Shown piece after piece: positions 6,511-8,552 of a stretch of DNA of 8,552 nt. The position numbers were made by a program, and so were the translations under genes. Source of the stretch: Propionibacterium sp. (GTDB lineage Bacteria > Actinomycetota > Actinomycetes > Propionibacteriales > Propionibacteriaceae). Location: positions 1 to 8,552 of the forward strand of contig JAAYZP010000081.1 of NCBI GenBank assembly GCA_012514785.1, in the 5' to 3' direction. The notes under the pieces were generated by a model. The model made no database searches. It was not told the origin of the DNA and saw nothing but the letters and a program-made list of their open reading frames with translations. The number at the start of each line of letters is the position of its first letter. Position 1 is the first letter of the stretch.

Positions 6511-6517
6511 GCGGGCT

Positions 6518-7228
6518 ATGTCTGAATCGCGAGTCGTACTTGTCACCGGCGGATCCAAGGGCATCGGGCGCGCCATGGCCGAGGCGTTCCGCGACGCCGG
6601 CTACCGCGTGGCCGCCACGTACCGTTCCGGCGACGTCCCCGAGGGCGTCATGGGTGTGGTGTGCGACATCACCGACCAGGGGCAGGTCGACGCCGCCTAC
6701 GAGACTGTTGAGGCCGAGCTGGGCCCGGTGGAGATCCTCGTCGCCAACGCCGGCGTCACGAAGGACACCCTCCTCATGCGCATGTCCGACGACGACTGGG
6801 ACCAGGTGATCGACACCAACCTCACCGGCACCTTCCGCGTCGTGCGCCGCGCCACCCGCCCCATGATGCGGAAGCGGTTCGGCCGCATCATCCTCATGTC
6901 GAGCGTCGTGGGCCTCATGGGCAACCCTGGCCAGCTCAACTACTCGGCCTCCAAGTCGGCACTCGTCGGGCTCGCGCGCAGCTTCACCCGCGAGCTCGGT
7001 TCCCGCAACATCACCTGCAACCTCATCGCGCCCGGCTTCATCGACACCGACATGACCGCCGTGCTCGGCGAGGACGTGATCGCCGACTACACGAAGAAGA
7101 TCCCCGCGGGCCGCCTGGGCAGCGTCGACGACGTCACCGGCGCCGCGCTGTTCCTCGCCGGCGACAACGCTGGCTACATCTCCGGCGCCGTCCTGCCTGT
7201 CGACGGCGGCCTCGGCATGGGACACTGA
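6518..7228 (+). CDS. fabG: 3-oxoacyl-[acyl-carrier-protein] reductase (FabG/MabA type)
   Basis: This 236-residue short-chain dehydrogenase performs the NADPH-dependent reduction of beta-ketoacyl-ACP in type II fatty acid synthesis. Visible features are the nucleotide-binding TGGSKGIG (10-17), NAG (77-79), Asn101 in the DTNLTG stretch, Ser129 in MSS, Tyr142 and Lys146 in NYSASK, and APGFIDTDM (171-179). The protein ends at the typical VDGGLGMGH. Length is usual for FabG (about 240). The frame extends upstream to 6161 without a stop, but ATG 6518 matches the family N-terminus exactly and has the TAAGTT signal 7 bases before it. It is followed after 43 bases by fabI, the same order as mabA-inhA in mycobacteria, which supports FabG over a generic reductase. 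Confidence 0.95.
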   Translation: MSESRVVLVTGGSKGIGRAMAEAFRDAGYRVAATYRSGDVPEGVMGVVCDITDQGQVDAAYETVEAELGPVEILVANAGVTKDTLLMRMSDDDWDQVIDTNLTGTFRVVRRATRPMMRKRFGRIILMSSVVGLMGNPGQLNYSASKSALVGLARSFTRELGSRNITCNLIAPGFIDTDMTAVLGEDVIADYTKKIPAGRLGSVDDVTGAALFLAGDNAGYISGAVLPVDGGLGMGH

Positions 7229-7259
7229 CGCGCCGCACCCTCCCACCCACAACAGAGAC

Positions 7260-7265
7260 GAAAGG
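7260..7265 (+). promoter_or_regulatory. Shine-Dalgarno sequence of fabI (GAAAGG)
   Basis: GAAAGG ends 6 bases before ATG 7272, a normal position for ribosome binding. It stands out because most other starts in this window have no such site and carry a -10-like hexamer instead. It fits fabI being an internal operon gene with an upstream message. Confidence 0.65.
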
Positions 7266-7271
7266 CCGCAC

Positions 7272-8045
7272 ATGGGCATCCTCGAAGGCAAGAACATCCT
7301 GGTCACCGGCGTGACCATCGACACCTCCATCGCGTACGTCGTCGCCGACGTCGCGCAGCAGGAGGGCGCCAACGTCGTCATCTCCGGCGCCGGGCGGGCA
7401 CTGCGGCTCGCGAACCGTGTGGCGAAGCGGCTCGACCCGCAGCCGCCGGTGATCGAGCTCGACGTCACCGTCGAGGAGCACCTGGACGGCCTGCCCGCCG
7501 CGCTCGAGCCGTACTTCGGCGACCGCATCGACGGCGTCGTGCACTCCATCGCGTTCGCCAACCCCGAGACCGCTCTCGGCGGCGCGTTCCTCAGCACCTC
7601 GTGGGAGGACGTGTCGAAGGCGATCGAGATCTCCGCGTTCTCCATGAAGTCGCTGGCGATGGCGGCCAAGCCGATGATGTCCGACGGCGGCTCCATCGTC
7701 GGGCTGACGTTCGACGCCACCGTCTCCTGGCCGGCCTACGACTGGATGGGCGTGGCGAAGTCCGCGCTGGAATCCACCTCGCGCTACCTCGCCCGCTACC
7801 TGGGCGGCGACGGCATCCGCTCCAACATCGTCGCGGCCGGCCCCATCGACACCCTCGCCAAGCAGGCCATCCCCGGCGCAAGCTCCTTCAACGACATCTG
7901 GGCCGAGCGTGCACCGCTCGGCTGGGACCCGAAGGACGCGAAGCCCGCGGCCCGCGCCGTCGTCGCGTTGCTCTCCGATTGGTTCCCCGCCACGACCGGG
8001 GAAATGGTGCACGTGGATGGCGGGTTGCACTCCACGGGAGCGTAA
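7272..8045 (+). CDS. fabI: Enoyl-[acyl-carrier-protein] reductase (NADH), FabI/InhA type
   Basis: This 257-residue enzyme catalyses the last reduction of each type II fatty acid elongation cycle. It starts MGILEGKNILVTGVTIDTSI, the FabI/InhA form of the cofactor-binding turn. Catalytic Tyr156 and Lys163 (PAYDWMGVAKSALES, 154-168) have the Tyr-x6-Lys spacing of this family. Ser92 in VVHSIAF matches InhA Ser94, and Phe147 matches Phe149. Compared by memory with Mycobacterium tuberculosis InhA, the substrate-binding loop between PIDTLA (191-196) and APLGW (214-218) is about ten residues shorter, as in ordinary FabI, which argues for normal-length acyl chains rather than meromycolate. It is co-transcribed with fabG (43-base gap) and has its own Shine-Dalgarno. 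The triclosan/isoniazid-target family is certain. Confidence 0.95.
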   Translation: MGILEGKNILVTGVTIDTSIAYVVADVAQQEGANVVISGAGRALRLANRVAKRLDPQPPVIELDVTVEEHLDGLPAALEPYFGDRIDGVVHSIAFANPETALGGAFLSTSWEDVSKAIEISAFSMKSLAMAAKPMMSDGGSIVGLTFDATVSWPAYDWMGVAKSALESTSRYLARYLGGDGIRSNIVAAGPIDTLAKQAIPGASSFNDIWAERAPLGWDPKDAKPAARAVVALLSDWFPATTGEMVHVDGGLHSTGA

Positions 8046-8055
8046 TACCGTCGGC

Positions 8056-8061
8056 TAGGCT
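8056..8061 (+). promoter_or_regulatory. Putative -10 hexamer (TAGGCT) for the ABC ATPase gene
   Basis: TAGGCT is followed by GAATCC and ATG 8068, the same arrangement as at 368-373 and 3242-3247. It lies in the 22-base gap after fabI, so the ATPase gene may have its own leaderless message rather than relying on the fabG-fabI transcript. A TTGCAC at 8025-8030 is 25 bases upstream, too far to be its -35. Confidence 0.5.
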
Positions 8062-8067
8062 GAATCC

Positions 8068-8552
8068 ATGGCAGAAGCAGTCGCGGAATTGGCAGGGGTC
8101 ACGATCACTCGCGGTCAGGCGGTGCTGCTGGACGACATCGATCTCCGCATCAACGAGGACGAGCGCTGGGTGGTCATCGGCCCCAACGGCGCCGGCAAAA
8201 CCACCCTGCTGCAGCTGCTGGCCGCCCAGATGTACCCCTCCGACGGGGTCGTCGGAATCCTCGGTGAGGTGATCGGCGCCGTCGACGTGTTCGAGCTGCG
8301 CCCCCGCATCGGGCTGACGTCGTCCGCGCTGGCCGAACGCATCCCCGCCGGTGAGAAGGTGCGCGACCTCGTCGTCTCCGCCGCCTACGCCATCCTCGGC
8401 CGTTGGCGCGAGGGCTACGACGACTTCGACTTCGAACGCGCCGACGACCTGCTGGCCCAGTTCCGCATCGCGCACCTCGGCGACCGCCGGTTCGGCACGC
8501 TGAGCGAGGGCGAGCGCAAGCGCGTGCAGATCGCCCGCGCACTCATGGCCGA
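8068..8552 (+). CDS. ABC transporter ATP-binding protein, N-terminal part (runs off right edge)
   Basis: The first 161 residues of an ABC ATPase are visible; the gene is cut by the window end. Walker A is GPNGAGKTT (38-46) and the ABC signature is LSEGER (145-150), followed by KRVQIARALMA, which normally leads directly into Walker B just past the edge. The Q-loop glutamine is not obvious: the corresponding stretch is RPRIGLTSSALAERI (78-92), as in YlmA/ModF-like stand-alone ATPases, where a Ser often replaces it. No membrane segments are present in the visible part. It starts 22 bases after fabI with its own -10-like TAGGCT. Whether it works with a permease or alone cannot be told here; substrate unknown. 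Confidence 0.88.
   Translation, partial: MAEAVAELAGVTITRGQAVLLDDIDLRINEDERWVVIGPNGAGKTTLLQLLAAQMYPSDGVVGILGEVIGAVDVFELRPRIGLTSSALAERIPAGEKVRDLVVSAAYAILGRWREGYDDFDFERADDLLAQFRIAHLGDRRFGTLSEGERKRVQIARALMA

Noticed and set aside
6161..6517. Upstream extension of the fabG frame by about 119 codons.
   Set aside because: It is antisense to DUF3099. FabG proteins start a few residues before the TGGSKGIG motif, as from ATG 6518.
6470..7720. Upstream extension of the DUF3099 frame to a 518-residue protein.
   Set aside because: The added part is antisense to fabG and fabI, which are unmistakable, and it matches no family; the DUF3099 N-terminus begins at ATG 6469.

Overview
The window looks like ordinary chromosome from a high-GC actinobacterium. 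The coding regions are strongly GC-rich, the genes are tightly packed with 4-base stop/start overlaps, several starts are GTG, and the pairings DUF3099-SURF1 and fabG-fabI (InhA type) are familiar from Actinomycetota. A Propionibacteriaceae-like host is my guess, from gene style only. I see no tRNA, rRNA, CRISPR array, insertion sequence, attachment site or replication origin. No gene-free stretch exceeds 100 bases.

Layout. Bases 1-361 (minus) hold the first 120 codons of a metallophosphoesterase-like gene that runs off the left edge. It diverges from a YwiC-like membrane protein gene (455-1261, plus). A five-gene minus-strand train then runs from 6469 down to 1343: DUF3099 protein, SURF1 (cytochrome c oxidase assembly), RlmA-family 23S rRNA methyltransferase, GPH/MelB-type sugar symporter, and a GH13 alpha-glucosidase with an extra N-terminal domain. 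The first four overlap by ATGA, GTGA and GTGA; the last junction has a 9-base gap. Forty-eight bases upstream of the train and divergent from it is fabG-fabI (6518-8045, plus), the two reductases of type II fatty acid synthesis. An ABC ATPase gene (8068 onward, plus) follows and is cut by the right edge.

Functionally there are three themes. SURF1/DUF3099 concerns the membrane and respiration. FabG/FabI concerns fatty acid elongation. The symporter/GH13 pair looks like a small uptake-and-hydrolysis module for an alpha-glucoside; the residue after the GH13 nucleophile (Val280) and the QMDLN motif point to alpha-1,6 (isomaltose-like) linkages.

The most notable non-coding signal is that seven of the ten gene starts have a TANNNT hexamer 6 or 7 bases before the first base of the start codon (three times exactly TAGGCT-N6-ATG), with no well-placed Shine-Dalgarno sequence. 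This is the signature of leaderless transcripts. The three starts that lack it are internal operon genes (SURF1, rlmA, fabI), and fabI has a good Shine-Dalgarno instead. I found no clearly new multi-gene system. The best leads are the leaderless start pattern and the GH13 N-terminal domain.
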